DNA of 64,000 bases from Pseudoxanthomonas spadix (GCF_003703395.1 NZ_RDQN01000004.1:186001-250000); one strand, 5' to 3'; positions 50,370 to 63,272 are shown, counted from the first letter of the stretch. Program-made: numbers and translations. Notes: generated by a model not told the origin, from the sequence alone.

Positions 50370-50530
50370 TGCCTTGCGGGGCGATCAGGCCCTTCTCCGC
50401 CCGCTCCTACGGGGTGATCGACGTTTCCGCGCCCTGGGCGTAGGGGAAACCTTTATTCCCGCTTCGGGGGCATGGCCGCGAGAGGCTTCGTTGGGAAAGC
50501 CCCATCGCACCCTTGCGGTGTGCTCCTACG
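50370..50530. repeat. GTAGGAGC-type dispersed repeats
   Basis: Two copies on the minus strand begin GTAGGAGC, at 50403-50410 and 50522-50529. Each is followed by a G/C-rich segment that ends in a GATGGGGC- or GATCGCCCC-like block. This is the form of the short intergenic repeats common in xanthomonads and pseudomonads. The right copy lies inside the 3' part of the S4 gene. Confidence 0.55.
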
Positions 50531-50746
50531 CGCCAGCACCTGGATCTCGATCTGGTCCTCGATGCGCACCACCTGGCCGGCGCGGATCTTGGCGGTCTTG
50601 CGCAGTTCCTGCGCGCCGTCCACCAGGACCACGCCGCTGGCGACGATCTGCTTGCCCATGCCGCCGCTGTCGGCCAGGCCGCACAGCTTGAGCAGGATGT
50701 GGAGTTCGACGTACTCGCCGTCGAGATCGAATTGGAGGATCTGCAT
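50453..50746 (-). CDS. RNA-binding S4 domain protein (YbcJ-like) with repeat-derived tail
   Basis: A 97-residue protein whose first 72 residues form an S4 domain (VELHILLKLCGLADSGGMGK, VDGAQELRKTAKIRAGQVV), as in E. coli YbcJ, which is about 70 residues and binds RNA. From residue 73 (RRSTPQGCDG ... MPPKRE) the sequence is encoded by a GTAGGAGC-type repeat and has no family counterpart, so the reading frame seems to have been extended by repeat insertion. The start at 50746 lacks a strong ribosome binding site. Confidence 0.8.
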   Translation of the reverse strand: MQILQFDLDGEYVELHILLKLCGLADSGGMGKQIVASGVVLVDGAQELRKTAKIRAGQVVRIEDQIEIQVLARRSTPQGCDGAFPTKPLAAMPPKRE

Positions 50747-51010
50747 GGAACGTCGCGCAGCTGGAAAGGGGGAAGTATCGCGCGTCCTGCTCGCAGGCAA
50801 AGCGCTCGATCTGCTCCGGCAGGCGCTGGCGCAGACTGGCGCCGATGACGCTGTCGTGGAGCGCCCTTGCCAGCCGAGGGCGCCTGGCACCGGGGTGGCG
50901 CCGGACTGAACCGCCGGCTGCGCCAGGCCTGCGCTTTTGCGCGCCGTTTTGGGCAGGACAGGCCGCCAGGGCGCACAATAGGCGGCCACAGACGCTGTCC
51001 GAGTTGCATC
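50747..51010. other. Gap between S4-protein gene and helicase gene
   Basis: 264 bases, probably the divergent promoters and a long leader for the helicase. A minus-strand frame here (SLRQRLPEQIERFACEQ) looks somewhat protein-like but matches nothing I know and ends quickly. Confidence 0.3.
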
Positions 51011-52951
<1,941 letters not shown>

Positions 52952-53083
52952 AGCGCCGCCGCGTGGGGGAGAGGTTGCGCTCCTGGGCACAGACCTGCCG
53001 GCATGGCGCGCGCGGGGAGAAGAGGCCCAAAGCGCGGCGCGGCGCTTTCGTGCGCGCCGCTTGGCCTGCCCGATAATGGCGCA

Positions 53084-53812
53084 ATGACCGAAGCCACCCG
53101 CCTCAACAAGCACATCGCCCAGACCGGGTTCTGTTCGCGCCGTGAGGCCGACCGCCTGATCGGCGAGCGCCGGGTCACCGTCAACGGCCATCCGGCCGGC
53201 ACCGGCGCGGTGGTCGGCGAAGGCGACGTGGTCCTGATCGATGGCCAGCCGCTGCGCGCACGGGCCACGGTCAGGACCGGCGGCCGGCGCCACGTGTACA
53301 TCATGCTCAACAAGCCGGTGGGCATCACCTGCACCACCGAGCGCACGGTCAAGGGCAACATCGTCGACTTCGTCGGCCACGAGCAGCGCATCTTCCCGGT
53401 TGGCCGGCTGGACAAGGACTCGGAAGGGTTGATCCTGCTGACCAGCAACGGCGAGATCGTCAACCAGATCCTGCGCGCCGAAAACCGCCACGAAAAGGAA
53501 TACCTGGTGGAGGTCAACCGCCCGGTCACCGAGGAGTTCCTGCGCGGCATGGCCAGGGGCGTGCGCATCCACGACCAGATGACCCTGCCGTGCCGCACCT
53601 CGCGCCTGGCCAGGTTCGGTTTCCGGATCACCCTGACCCAGGGCCTGAACCGGCAGATCCGGCTGATGTCGGCGGCTTTCGGCTACCGCGTCACCCAGCT
53701 GCGCCGGGTACGCATTGACAACATCCGGCTGGGGCCGCTCAAGCCCGGCCGCTGGCGTAACCTGACCGACGCCGAGCTGCGCGGCCTGCTGCCGGACATG
53801 CAGCACTGGTAA
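53084..53812 (+). CDS. rluF: 23S rRNA pseudouridine synthase RluF
   Basis: A 242-residue RsuA-family enzyme that modifies a uridine of 23S rRNA. It has an N-terminal S4 domain (LNKHIAQTGFCSRREADRLIGE), YIMLNKPVGITCTTE, the catalytic Asp in VGRLDKDSEGLILLT, and the QGLNRQIRLMSAAFGYRV block of RluF. ATG 53084 is the first that preserves the S4 domain. The gene follows the helicase on the same strand and is followed by a GTAG-REP. Confidence 0.92.
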   Translation: MTEATRLNKHIAQTGFCSRREADRLIGERRVTVNGHPAGTGAVVGEGDVVLIDGQPLRARATVRTGGRRHVYIMLNKPVGITCTTERTVKGNIVDFVGHEQRIFPVGRLDKDSEGLILLTSNGEIVNQILRAENRHEKEYLVEVNRPVTEEFLRGMARGVRIHDQMTLPCRTSRLARFGFRITLTQGLNRQIRLMSAAFGYRVTQLRRVRIDNIRLGPLKPGRWRNLTDAELRGLLPDMQHW

Positions 53813-53837
53813 CAGGGACATCTTCCGTCGGGTCAGC

Positions 53838-53859
53838 GTAGGGCGGGTCTTGACCCGCC
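53838..53859 (+). repeat. Single GTAG-REP
   Basis: GTAG followed by GGCGGGTC-TT-GACCCGCC, identical in these 22 bases to the element at 11745-11766. It lies 26 bases after the rluF stop in a 217-base gap that converges on the EamA gene. The rest of the gap shows no other feature. As a stable hairpin it may protect the rluF mRNA end or act as a weak terminator. Confidence 0.85.
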
Positions 53860-54029
53860 AATCCCCCACGCGAGGGAATGCTTTTGCATTGGCGGCTGCG
53901 CGTCGGCGCGCTTGGCTTTGCCGATCACCTTCCTTGCATGCATCCGCGATCGCGACCGTGCCGGGCTGGCGGCTCCAAGGGCCGCCCACGTTGTCCGCGC
54001 GGTGGCTCCACGAGCCCCGGTCGGGAGGA

Positions 54030-54983
54030 TCAGTCCGCCACGCCCTTGGCTTCGGAAGTGGCCAGCAGTTCCGGATGCACCACCGGCCTGCGCCGGGCGA
54101 ACAGGGGTTGGGCGAACACCGCCAGCAGGATGATGGCCACGCCGAGGTAGAACTGTCCGGTGAGCTGGCGCTGCTCCCCCAGCAGCAGCATCGCCAGCAC
54201 GATCGCGTAGACCGGCTCCAGGTTGGTCGCCAGCTGCATGCCATAGGCGCTGACATGGCGCAGCGCGGCCAAGGCCATGGCAAAGGGCAGCAGGGTGCAG
54301 GCCAGCGCCAGCACCAGCAGCAGCGCACCGTCGTGCAGGCCGGGCATCACCAGCAGGCTGCCGCCGAAGCCGGGGACCAGCGCCATCAGCGGCGCCAGCG
54401 CGGTCAGCAGCACGGTGCCGGCGCCCAGTTCCAGGGCGGTGACGGTCAGCGGCTGGCCGCCTTCGACCATGCGCTTGTTGAGCGAGCCGAACACCGCCAC
54501 CAGCAGTGCCGACAGCGCGCCGACCGCGACCCCGGCGCGCATCGCGTGCGGCACGCCGCCCACCACCAGCGCTACCCCGGGCAGGGTGGCCAGGCCGAAC
54601 AGCAGCTCGCGCAGGTCGAAGGGGCGCCTGGCCAGCCACGGTTCGATCAGCGCGGTGAATGCCGGCGAGAGCGCGATGCAGGTCGCGGCCACCGAGGCGT
54701 TGGCCAGCTTGATCGCGCCGTAGAAGGTCAGCCAGTGCAGGGACACCAGCGCGCCGATCCCGGCATAGGCCCAGCGCCGGCGTGCGGGCATCGCCCCCAG
54801 GCCGCGCCACACCGCAGGCAGCAGGGCCAGGGCGAGCACCACGAGCAGCATGCGCCACCACACCAGCGGCAGGGCGGGCAGGGTGATCAGCTTGCCCAGG
54901 ATGGCGGTGAAGCCCCACAGCAGCACGCAGACATGAACCTGGAGATGGGCTTTGGCAGGGACCGGGGCGTTCATTGCGCGCAT
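54030..54983 (-). CDS. EamA (DMT) family permease
   Basis: A 317-residue inner-membrane exporter with ten hydrophobic segments and two EamA repeats, including LLWGFTAILGKLITLP, VSLHWLTFYGAIKLANASVA and the second-repeat block ALRHVSAYGMQLATNLEPVYAI. Substrates of this family are metabolites such as amino acids, and none can be named here. ATG 54983 overlaps the stop of the DUF72 gene by one base (TAATG), and ATG 54974 is the alternative. Confidence 0.88.
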   Translation of the reverse strand: MRAMNAPVPAKAHLQVHVCVLLWGFTAILGKLITLPALPLVWWRMLLVVLALALLPAVWRGLGAMPARRRWAYAGIGALVSLHWLTFYGAIKLANASVAATCIALSPAFTALIEPWLARRPFDLRELLFGLATLPGVALVVGGVPHAMRAGVAVGALSALLVAVFGSLNKRMVEGGQPLTVTALELGAGTVLLTALAPLMALVPGFGGSLLVMPGLHDGALLLVLALACTLLPFAMALAALRHVSAYGMQLATNLEPVYAIVLAMLLLGEQRQLTGQFYLGVAIILLAVFAQPLFARRRPVVHPELLATSEAKGVAD

Positions 54984-55888
54984 TATCGCCGCTGCACGCC
55001 GGCCGCGTCCCCTTGCGCCGGGCTGGGCCGGGGCTCGCCTCGCAGGCGCTGCAGCAGCGCCATCGCCGCGGCCGGATTGCGTTCCTTGGCCGCAGCGATG
55101 AAGAACACGAACACCTCGCGCGGTTGTTTCGGTGCCGGGGTCGGGTCCACATGCGGCAGTTCCTGCGGATCACCGCCGGCCTGCCAGATCCTGGCGCGTC
55201 GGGCCCAGGCGTCGAGTTCGGCGGCCGGATAGCCGCAGGGCTCGCTGCTGCGGCTGGCCATCAGCCGGGCGTAGACCAGGTCGCTGGTGATGTCGGCGAA
55301 CGAGGGATACCGCTCCGATTCGGAAAACACCGTGCCCATGCCGTGGCTGCGCGCCAGCGCCAGCAAGTCGGGGGTGATGAAGGCCGCATCGCGCACGTCC
55401 AGCACGTGGCGCAGCGGGCGTGATCCGGCCTTTTTCGGCAGCAGGTCGAGGAAGGCGGCAAAATCCTCGCCATCGAGCCTGCGCCCGGCGTCGAATTGCC
55501 ACACCAGCGGCCCCAGCTTGTCGCCCAGCGTGGCGATGCCGCCGATGAAATCCTCCACCTGCGCGCCGGTGCCGGCCAGCCTGCGCGCCTGGGTGATGCG
55601 CCTGGGTGCCTTGGCCGAGAACACGAACCGGTCCGGCGTGGCATCGCGCCATTTGGCGTAGGTCGCCGGCGGCTGGGTGCGGTAATAGGTGCCGTTGATC
55701 TCGAGCGCGCTGAGGTGGCTGCTGGCATATTCCAGTTCCAGCCGCTGCGCCAGCCCGGGCGGATAGAAAGTGCCGCGCCACGGCGGGTACACCCAGCCGC
55801 CGATGCCGACCCGGATCCCCGGCGGCGTGCTGGTGTCGGCGGCCAACGGCTTGGTCGTGGCAGGCGGTGCGGGGCGGGTGCGGGTCAT
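54983..55888 (-). CDS. DUF72 family protein
   Basis: A 301-residue TIM-barrel protein of the DUF72 (YecE) family, with RVGIGGWVYPPWRGTFYPPGL, LSALEINGTYYRTQ and the VFSAKAPRRITQ block. The function of the family is not established. It is the first gene of a two-gene unit with the EamA permease. The C-terminal tail (from about 285) is low complexity. Confidence 0.88.
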   Translation of the reverse strand: MTRTRPAPPATTKPLAADTSTPPGIRVGIGGWVYPPWRGTFYPPGLAQRLELEYASSHLSALEINGTYYRTQPPATYAKWRDATPDRFVFSAKAPRRITQARRLAGTGAQVEDFIGGIATLGDKLGPLVWQFDAGRRLDGEDFAAFLDLLPKKAGSRPLRHVLDVRDAAFITPDLLALARSHGMGTVFSESERYPSFADITSDLVYARLMASRSSEPCGYPAAELDAWARRARIWQAGGDPQELPHVDPTPAPKQPREVFVFFIAAAKERNPAAAMALLQRLRGEPRPSPAQGDAAGVQRR

Positions 55889-56217
55889 GTGACGGGGTCC
55901 TGGGGTGGCGTGGCAGCCTAGTACCGCAACCCGAAGATATCGAAACGTGAAAGCGCGTCTTCAAGCCCAGGGCGGCGTTGCAAGCCTTGCCAAGGCGGCC
56001 AGCCTTGGCGGCGGCTTGCGCCTTGCCCTGGACTTGAATCCACCACTTTCACCATGTTCCGTTATCTCCGGGCTACGGTACTGGCGGCGCTGCCGTGCCA
56101 GGGCAGATGAATTGCCGAATCTCACCCGCAGTAGCGCGCTGCAAGTCATGGTCCATCGAAACAGGACGCCAACGCGGCAATGAGATACTGCCCAAGCCCG
56201 CCGCACGCAGCATCCCG
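55889..56217. other. Divergent gap between DUF72 and ABC exporter genes
   Basis: 329 bases. Short frames at both ends run into the flanking genes but show no conserved protein. I see no obvious palindrome or -10/-35 pair. It should contain promoters for both directions. Confidence 0.35.
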
Positions 56218-58059
<1,842 letters not shown>

Positions 58060-58191
58060 TCGGTTGTCCGGTTGAGGGTGCATTGTCTCCGTTGCAGTGC
58101 GCTCTGGCCGCTGCTGGCGCGGATCGGGCTGGCGATGGAAGGTCGGAGGCGACAGCCCCGGTAGCGCGGCCCCCGGGTGGGGCGCCGGCCA

Positions 58192-58205
58192 TTGATTTGC
58201 GTCAA
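58192..58205 (+). promoter_or_regulatory. FNR/Anr-like site before the alcohol dehydrogenase gene
   Basis: TTGAT-TTGC-GTCAA matches the FNR/Anr consensus TTGAY-N4-RTCAA and sits in a longer GCCATTGA-TTTGCG-TCAATGGC inverted repeat (58188-58209). A -10-like TATACT is at 58227-58232. A start site near 58240 would place the centre of the box at about -41.5, the position used at class II FNR promoters. Confidence 0.68.
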
Positions 58206-58259
58206 TGGCGTTTGCACCGGCCTGGCTATACTCGATAAGACATTCATAGGAGAAGGTCC

Positions 58260-59300
58260 ATGAAAGCGTTGATCTATCGGGGCCCCGGCAAGAAGGAATG
58301 GGCCGAAAAGGCAAAGCCTGCGCTGCTCAAGTCCACCGACGCGATCGTCCGCATCACCCACACCACCATCTGCGGCACCGACCTGCATATCCTCAAGGGT
58401 GACGTGCCGGAGGTCGAAGCCGGACGCACCCTCGGCCATGAGGGGGTGGGCGTGATCGAGGAAGTCGGCGAGGCGGTGGGCAATTTCAAGAAGGGCGACC
58501 GGGTGCTGATCTCCTGCATCACCTCATGCGGCCGCTGCGAATACTGCAAGAAACGCCTCTACGCGCACTGCACCGACGGCGGCTGGATCCTGGGTCACCT
58601 GATCGATGGCACCCAGGCCGAATACGTGCGCATCCCGCATGCGGACAACAGCCTCTATCCGGCGCCCGAAGGCGTGGACCCGGAAGCGCTGGTGATGCTC
58701 AGCGACATCCTGCCCACCGGCTTCGAGATCGGCGTGCTCTACGGCCAGGTGCAGCCCAGCGACACGGTGGCCATCGTCGGCGCCGGCCCGATCGGCATGG
58801 CGGTGCTGCTGACCGCGCAATTCTATTCGCCCTCGCGCATCATCATGGTCGATACCGACCCGGCGCGGCTGGAGGTTTCGCGCAGGTTCGGTGCCACCGA
58901 CACCGTCGATGCCAGTGACGGCAAGGCCGTCGAGGCGGTGATGGCCCTGACCGGCGGCAAGGGCGTGGACGTGGCGGTCGAGGCGGTCGGCATCCCGGCC
59001 ACGTTCGACACCTGCCAGTCGATCATCGCCCCGGGCGGTCACATCGCCAATGTCGGCGTCCACGGCAAGCCGGTGGAACTGCACCTGGAAAAGCTGTGGA
59101 TCAAGAACATCACCCTGACCACCGGCCTGGTCTGTACCCACAGCACGCCGATGCTGCTGCAGACGGTGGCCTCGGGCAAGGTGAAGCCCGAACAGCTGGT
59201 GACCCACCGCTTCGCGCTCGACGATGTGATCCAGGCCTACGAGGTGTTCGGCAACGCCGCACGCGAGAAGGCGATGAAGGTGGTGCTGAAGGCGGGCTGA
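58260..59300 (+). CDS. Zinc-dependent alcohol dehydrogenase family protein
   Basis: A 346-residue medium-chain dehydrogenase. Catalytic-zinc ligands are in [12 protein letters not shown] and GHEGVGV, the structural-zinc cysteines are in CGRCEYCKKRLYAHC, and the nucleotide motif is GAGPIGMAV. It resembles threonine-dehydrogenase-like and bacterial secondary alcohol dehydrogenases. Substrate and direction are not certain. The start follows AGGAGAAGG. The FNR-like site suggests expression when oxygen is low, as for fermentative alcohol formation. It differs clearly from tdh at 27733. Confidence 0.88.
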   Translation: MKALIYRGPGKKEWAEKAKPALLKSTDAIVRITHTTICGTDLHILKGDVPEVEAGRTLGHEGVGVIEEVGEAVGNFKKGDRVLISCITSCGRCEYCKKRLYAHCTDGGWILGHLIDGTQAEYVRIPHADNSLYPAPEGVDPEALVMLSDILPTGFEIGVLYGQVQPSDTVAIVGAGPIGMAVLLTAQFYSPSRIIMVDTDPARLEVSRRFGATDTVDASDGKAVEAVMALTGGKGVDVAVEAVGIPATFDTCQSIIAPGGHIANVGVHGKPVELHLEKLWIKNITLTTGLVCTHSTPMLLQTVASGKVKPEQLVTHRFALDDVIQAYEVFGNAAREKAMKVVLKAG

Positions 59301-59403
59301 GCCGGCCTGGCCTGTTCCTGGTTCGCGCACATTGGCATGGATGCCGATGTGCATTTGCACGATGCTGCTGGCTGAGCGGCGCCGGCGCGAGGCGACCGCA
59401 GGC

Positions 59404-60330
59404 TCAGCCAGCGGCCGGGGTGCGCACCGGCAGCGGCACGTTGCACAGGTCGATGTGCCCGGCCGGACGCTTGTAGAAATCATCCACGCGGTTGCGCTTG
59501 GACTCGGCCACATCGCGGAAGGTCTGGCTGTCGGTCCGCAGCAGTTCCAGCGGGGTGCGCTCGGCCACCGGCAGCTCGCTGGCCAGGCGAATCGAGCGGA
59601 TCGGTGTGCGCAGCGCAGGATCTGGGTAGAAGCCCATCGGGTCCGGGCCGCGCCTGATCGTGCTCAGCAGTTCCATGCCCTTGACCACGCGACCGACCAC
59701 GGTGATGTTGTCGTCCAGCTGGCGCGGCGACTGGCCGATGGTCACGTACAGCTCGGCGCCGATGCTGCTGTCATCGGCGTTGTTGCGGCCCGCGCCCAGC
59801 GTGCCGTAGCAGTGAGCCAGCCAGGCCTTGCCATGGGCGCCATCGCGCGCGGCCGGGAAGCCGTCGACGAAGCCGACCTGCGGGGCCCAGCCGTCGCTGT
59901 CGGGGATCTTCTGGAAATCCAGTCCCTTCGCGCTGCGATGAAACTCGGCCGGCAGGTGGGTCCTGGCCGTGCCCAGCGGCTTGGCCTTGGCCGGGTCCTC
60001 GCCATCGGCATCGCCAAACTGGACCACGAAGTTGTCCTGCGCGCGGTAGATGCTGGTGCCGTCCCAGAAATGCTCGCGGGCGAGGGTCGTGATGTTGGCC
60101 ACGTGCTCGGGCGCGAACTGCGGCGCCAGTTCGATCACCACCCGGCCACTGGCCAGCTCCAGGTACAGCGTGCGATCCGGGTCGAGCATGCGCCAGTGGC
60201 TGGCCGGCGAGGCCTCCAGGATCTGCTGGCTGCTGCGGTAGGGCCGCCTTTCGGCGGCCGGCAGGGCAGCGCCGGCCGCGGCCGCGAACACGGACAGCAG
60301 GACAAGGGTCAGGCGCGCGGTCGTCGGCAT
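59404..60330 (-). CDS. Exported cyclophilin-type peptidyl-prolyl isomerase
   Basis: A 308-residue protein with a signal peptide ([17 protein letters not shown]) and a cyclophilin-like domain ([48 protein letters not shown]). An insertion and a C-terminal extension make it longer than typical periplasmic PpiA. Several canonical active-site residues are changed ([12 protein letters not shown] in place of FHRVIPGFMIQGG), so isomerase activity is uncertain and a chaperone-like role is possible. ATG 60330 is chosen because it starts the signal peptide. Confidence 0.82.
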   Translation of the reverse strand: MPTTARLTLVLLSVFAAAAGAALPAAERRPYRSSQQILEASPASHWRMLDPDRTLYLELASGRVVIELAPQFAPEHVANITTLAREHFWDGTSIYRAQDNFVVQFGDADGEDPAKAKPLGTARTHLPAEFHRSAKGLDFQKIPDSDGWAPQVGFVDGFPAARDGAHGKAWLAHCYGTLGAGRNNADDSSIGAELYVTIGQSPRQLDDNITVVGRVVKGMELLSTIRRGPDPMGFYPDPALRTPIRSIRLASELPVAERTPLELLRTDSQTFRDVAESKRNRVDDFYKRPAGHIDLCNVPLPVRTPAAG

Positions 60331-60678
60331 GCGGGGCTCGGCATTCAGGAGCGAGCGCTTGATTCTGAGGGCAGGTTTCCCGGGGCGCCAGCAGCGCTGC
60401 TCGCGGGCATGGGTTGCGACTCGCGTGTGGCCAGCCAGCAATCCGCCGGCCCGCCTCTGCCCCCTCCCTTTCGCGCTTTTGCGAAGGGGAGGGCCGGGGG
60501 AGGGGTTGCTTGTACGCGCTTGCCCGAAGCAACAGCAACAGCACCCCTCCCAACCCTCCCCTGCTGCGCAAGGGAGGGCTCAACAGCACGCTTCCCAACT
60601 TCCCCTGCTGCGCAAGGGAGGGCGCAACGGCGATGGCTGTCTTGCAGGCTGGGTCAGGGCCGGCGCGGTGTTCACCGT
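60331..60678. repeat. Intergenic block of CCTCCC/GGGAGG hairpin repeats
   Basis: 348 bases without a gene. Three related hairpins occur. A long one at about 60460-60493 is centred on TTCGCGCTTTTGCGAA. Two shorter copies, at 60554-60578 and 60598-60622, share the core CCCCTGCTGCGCAAGGGAGG. The two short copies are direct repeats about 44 bases apart. They resemble dispersed repeats at the ends of transcription units. Confidence 0.6.
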
Positions 60679-61094
60679 TTAGTGCGCGACGAAGCGGATC
60701 GCCTGGCCGCCGCCGGGGGCCAGTTTCAGGGTCAGCGTGTCGGCGCTGGTGACCTGGCGCGACTGGATCGTCACCGCTTCGGGGTTGCTGGCCCAGTGCG
60801 CATCGTCGGCATCGCGATAGATCTGCGCGGTGTAGCGCCTGCCGGGCGTCAGGAAATCCAGCCTGGCCTGCAGCGTGCGTGGCTGCGCGTCGGTGACATC
60901 GGCCATCATGAAACCCAGCCGCGAGGACGCAATGACCGGCTTGCGTTGCGCAACACCCGATAGCTCGGGCGCCCGTGCGGATCGGTCTCCAGCTCCACCG
61001 ACAGCACCTTACCTGGCGAATCGACGCGCAACGGCGCAGCACGCGCAGCCAGCGGCGTACAGATCAGGAAGACAGCAGTGAGCAGACGCAGCAT
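60679..61094 (-). pseudogene. Collapsed GH97 alpha-glucosidase gene
   Basis: The 5' end encodes a signal peptide (LLTAVFLICTPLAARAA) and the start of a GH97 N-terminal domain (SPGKVLSVELETDPHGRPSY). The 3' end encodes the GH97 C-terminal domain (FLTPGRRYTAQIYRDADDAHW, then LTLKLAPGGGQAIRFV). A missing base near 60945 throws the first part out of frame: restoring one G would read NGKPVIASSRLGFMMADV straight into the second part. About 500 central codons, including the catalytic domain, are absent. It cannot make an active enzyme. Confidence 0.8.
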
Positions 61095-61140
61095 GCGGGG
61101 TGGTCCAGCCGGAGATGACCGGCATGCTCACCCGCGATGA

Positions 61141-62331
61141 TCAGCGCGACAAGCTGCGCTGCACGGTGAATACGTATGCAAGCGCCAGATGCACCGGCAC
61201 CAGCAGCGCGACCCAGGCCATGTTGGCCTGCACGTTGAACGGGAACCAGTGCAGCATCCACGCCAGCAGCGCCAGCGCCGCCACGCCGCGCAGCAGCCAG
61301 CGTGACCAGGCCTTCAGCGTCCGTCCGCGCAGCGCCCGCACCGCGGCCGGCAGCAGCAGCACGCACAGCGGATCGAGCAGCAACAGGTTGCGGTTGGCCC
61401 AGCCGGCGATGTGGCTGGTGCCGAACCAGATGAACAGCATCAGCGCGCCAGCCAGTGTGCACACGATCCAGAACAGCAGCGCCACGGCTGCGACCACCCG
61501 CCGCCGGCGCGCACCGATCCACACCAGGGCCAGGGCGATCCCCATGCCGGCCAGCAGCCACGGCCACCACCGGCGCGCGGTCTCTGGCGGCTCCGGTGCG
61601 ATGCGGTGCGGCAAGAGTTGCTGGGTCTGCTGGACCAGCGGGCGGCCCTGGGTGTTGTCCACCTCCGCCAGTGCCTCGGCCAGGCGCATCGGCACGAAGG
61701 ATTCCTCCCAGCGCGAGAGCTGCTGGTCGGCATACGGGCCGAAGCCCAGATCGAAACCGATCCACATCCACCACGCCGGCGAGGCCAGGCGCACCGATTC
61801 GCTGCGATAGGTGTTGCCGCGCGAGCGGCCGGCCAGCTGCTTCTTCAGCGTGCCGCCCAATGCCGCGTCGAGCGCATCGCGGACCTGGGTGGCGCAGTTG
61901 TTGGTGAAGTAGTCGTAGGGATAGCGTGCGTTTTCCGGGCGCGCGCGCAAGGCCAGCGCATCGGCCAGCGCCTGCGCCTGCGGTGCGGTCAGGTCCAGCC
62001 ATTGGATCGACACGCCGCGGCCTTCGGCGCGATAGCTTTCCAGGTCCTGTTGCACGGGCAGGGCGACCAGGTAATACAGCATCTTGCCGTCGATGAAGCG
62101 GCCCATGAAATCAGGCTCGTCCGGATCGAAGAAGCCGAAGTTGTACGAGGTCGCCTGGCCGGAGTCCGGATCGGCCACCACGATCGCGTCATGGCCGAAG
62201 CGCTCGAAGAACACCTGGCCCGGCTGCATGGTCATCACCCCGATGCGCGGCGCGGCGGTGGCCGCGCAGGCGAGCAGCGAGAGCAGCAGCGCGCACCCGG
62301 CGCGCGCCAGCAGGCAGGACAGGCGCGGCAT
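61141..62331 (-). CDS. DUF4105 family membrane protein
   Basis: A 396-residue protein with a signal peptide, a DUF4105 domain (residues about 30-230: MQPGQVFFERFGHDAIVV, YDYFTNNCATQVRDAL with a possible Cys/His catalytic pair) and four to five membrane segments in the C-terminal half. The N-terminal domain recalls NlpC/P60-like folds, but activity is unknown. Its ATG overlaps the corC stop by one base (TGATG), so it belongs to the same operon. Confidence 0.83.
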   Translation of the reverse strand: MPRLSCLLARAGCALLLSLLACAATAAPRIGVMTMQPGQVFFERFGHDAIVVADPDSGQATSYNFGFFDPDEPDFMGRFIDGKMLYYLVALPVQQDLESYRAEGRGVSIQWLDLTAPQAQALADALALRARPENARYPYDYFTNNCATQVRDALDAALGGTLKKQLAGRSRGNTYRSESVRLASPAWWMWIGFDLGFGPYADQQLSRWEESFVPMRLAEALAEVDNTQGRPLVQQTQQLLPHRIAPEPPETARRWWPWLLAGMGIALALVWIGARRRRVVAAVALLFWIVCTLAGALMLFIWFGTSHIAGWANRNLLLLDPLCVLLLPAAVRALRGRTLKAWSRWLLRGVAALALLAWMLHWFPFNVQANMAWVALLVPVHLALAYVFTVQRSLSR

Positions 62332-63194
62332 CAGCTGTCGGACAGCACGCCGACGTGGAAGGCATGCACCCGGCGCCCATCGGCACGCGCCACGCGGAAG
62401 GCGAAGCGCCCCAGGGTCAGCTCCTCGCCGGTCTCGGGCAGGTGCCCCATCGCATCGGTCACCAGGCCGCCGACGGTGTCGTATTCGTCATCCGGAAAAT
62501 CGGCGCCGAAACGCGCGTTGAAATCCTCGATCGGCGTCAGTGCATCGACCACGTACTGGCCATCGGCCTGGGCGGCGATCAGGTTGGCTTCGTCGTCGGC
62601 CTCGTCGTGCTCGTCGTCGATCTCGCCGACGATCTGCTCCAGCACGTCCTCGATGGTGACAAGGCCGGCCACGCCGCCATATTCGTCCACCACCAGCGCC
62701 ATGTGGTTGCGCGAGAGACGGAACTCCTTGAGCAGGACGTTGAGCTTCTTCGATTCCGGGATCAGCACCGCCGGACGCAGCAGTTCGCGCACCGTGCCCG
62801 GGCCCTGGTCAGCGACCACCCCGCGCAGCAGGTCCTTGGCCAGCAAAATGCCCAGGATCTCGTCCTTGTTCTCGCCATGCACCGGAAAGCGCGAATGGCC
62901 CGATTCGACCACCTGCCGCATCAGCTCCAGGAACGGGGTGTCCGCCGGCAGCGAGACCATCTGCGATCGCGAGATCATGACATCACCCACGGTGAGCTCG
63001 GCCACCGACATGGCTCCTTCCATCATCTTGAGCGTGTCCGGTTCGAGCAGCCCGTTGTGCTGGGCGTCGCGCAGCAGCGCGAGCAGGTCTTCGCGCGATT
63101 CGGGTTCACCGGAGAACGCATGGCTCAGGCGTTCCAACCAGCTGCGGCGTTTCTCGGGCAGTTCCGACGCGGTTGTACTGTCGTCTTCTGACAT
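62331..63194 (-). CDS. corC: CBS-domain protein CorC (magnesium/cobalt efflux)
   Basis: A 287-residue cytoplasmic protein with a tandem CBS pair (about 65-185; VGDVMISRSQMVSLPADTP, SRFPVHGENKDEILGILLAKDLL) and a C-terminal CorC/HlyC domain (FGADFPDDEYDTVGGLVTDAMGHLP). It supports magnesium and cobalt efflux in association with membrane proteins. It lies downstream of ybeY, as in E. coli (ybeZ-ybeY-corC-lnt), though a DUF4105 gene takes the position expected for lnt. Confidence 0.93.
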   Translation of the reverse strand: MSEDDSTTASELPEKRRSWLERLSHAFSGEPESREDLLALLRDAQHNGLLEPDTLKMMEGAMSVAELTVGDVMISRSQMVSLPADTPFLELMRQVVESGHSRFPVHGENKDEILGILLAKDLLRGVVADQGPGTVRELLRPAVLIPESKKLNVLLKEFRLSRNHMALVVDEYGGVAGLVTIEDVLEQIVGEIDDEHDEADDEANLIAAQADGQYVVDALTPIEDFNARFGADFPDDEYDTVGGLVTDAMGHLPETGEELTLGRFAFRVARADGRRVHAFHVGVLSDS

Positions 63195-63272
63195 CGGGCG
63201 GTGAGCGGCACCCGGCGATCGCGGGCGTGGCCGGCAGTCTAGCAGAACGTTTTCGCAGGCTCTGCCAGGGGA

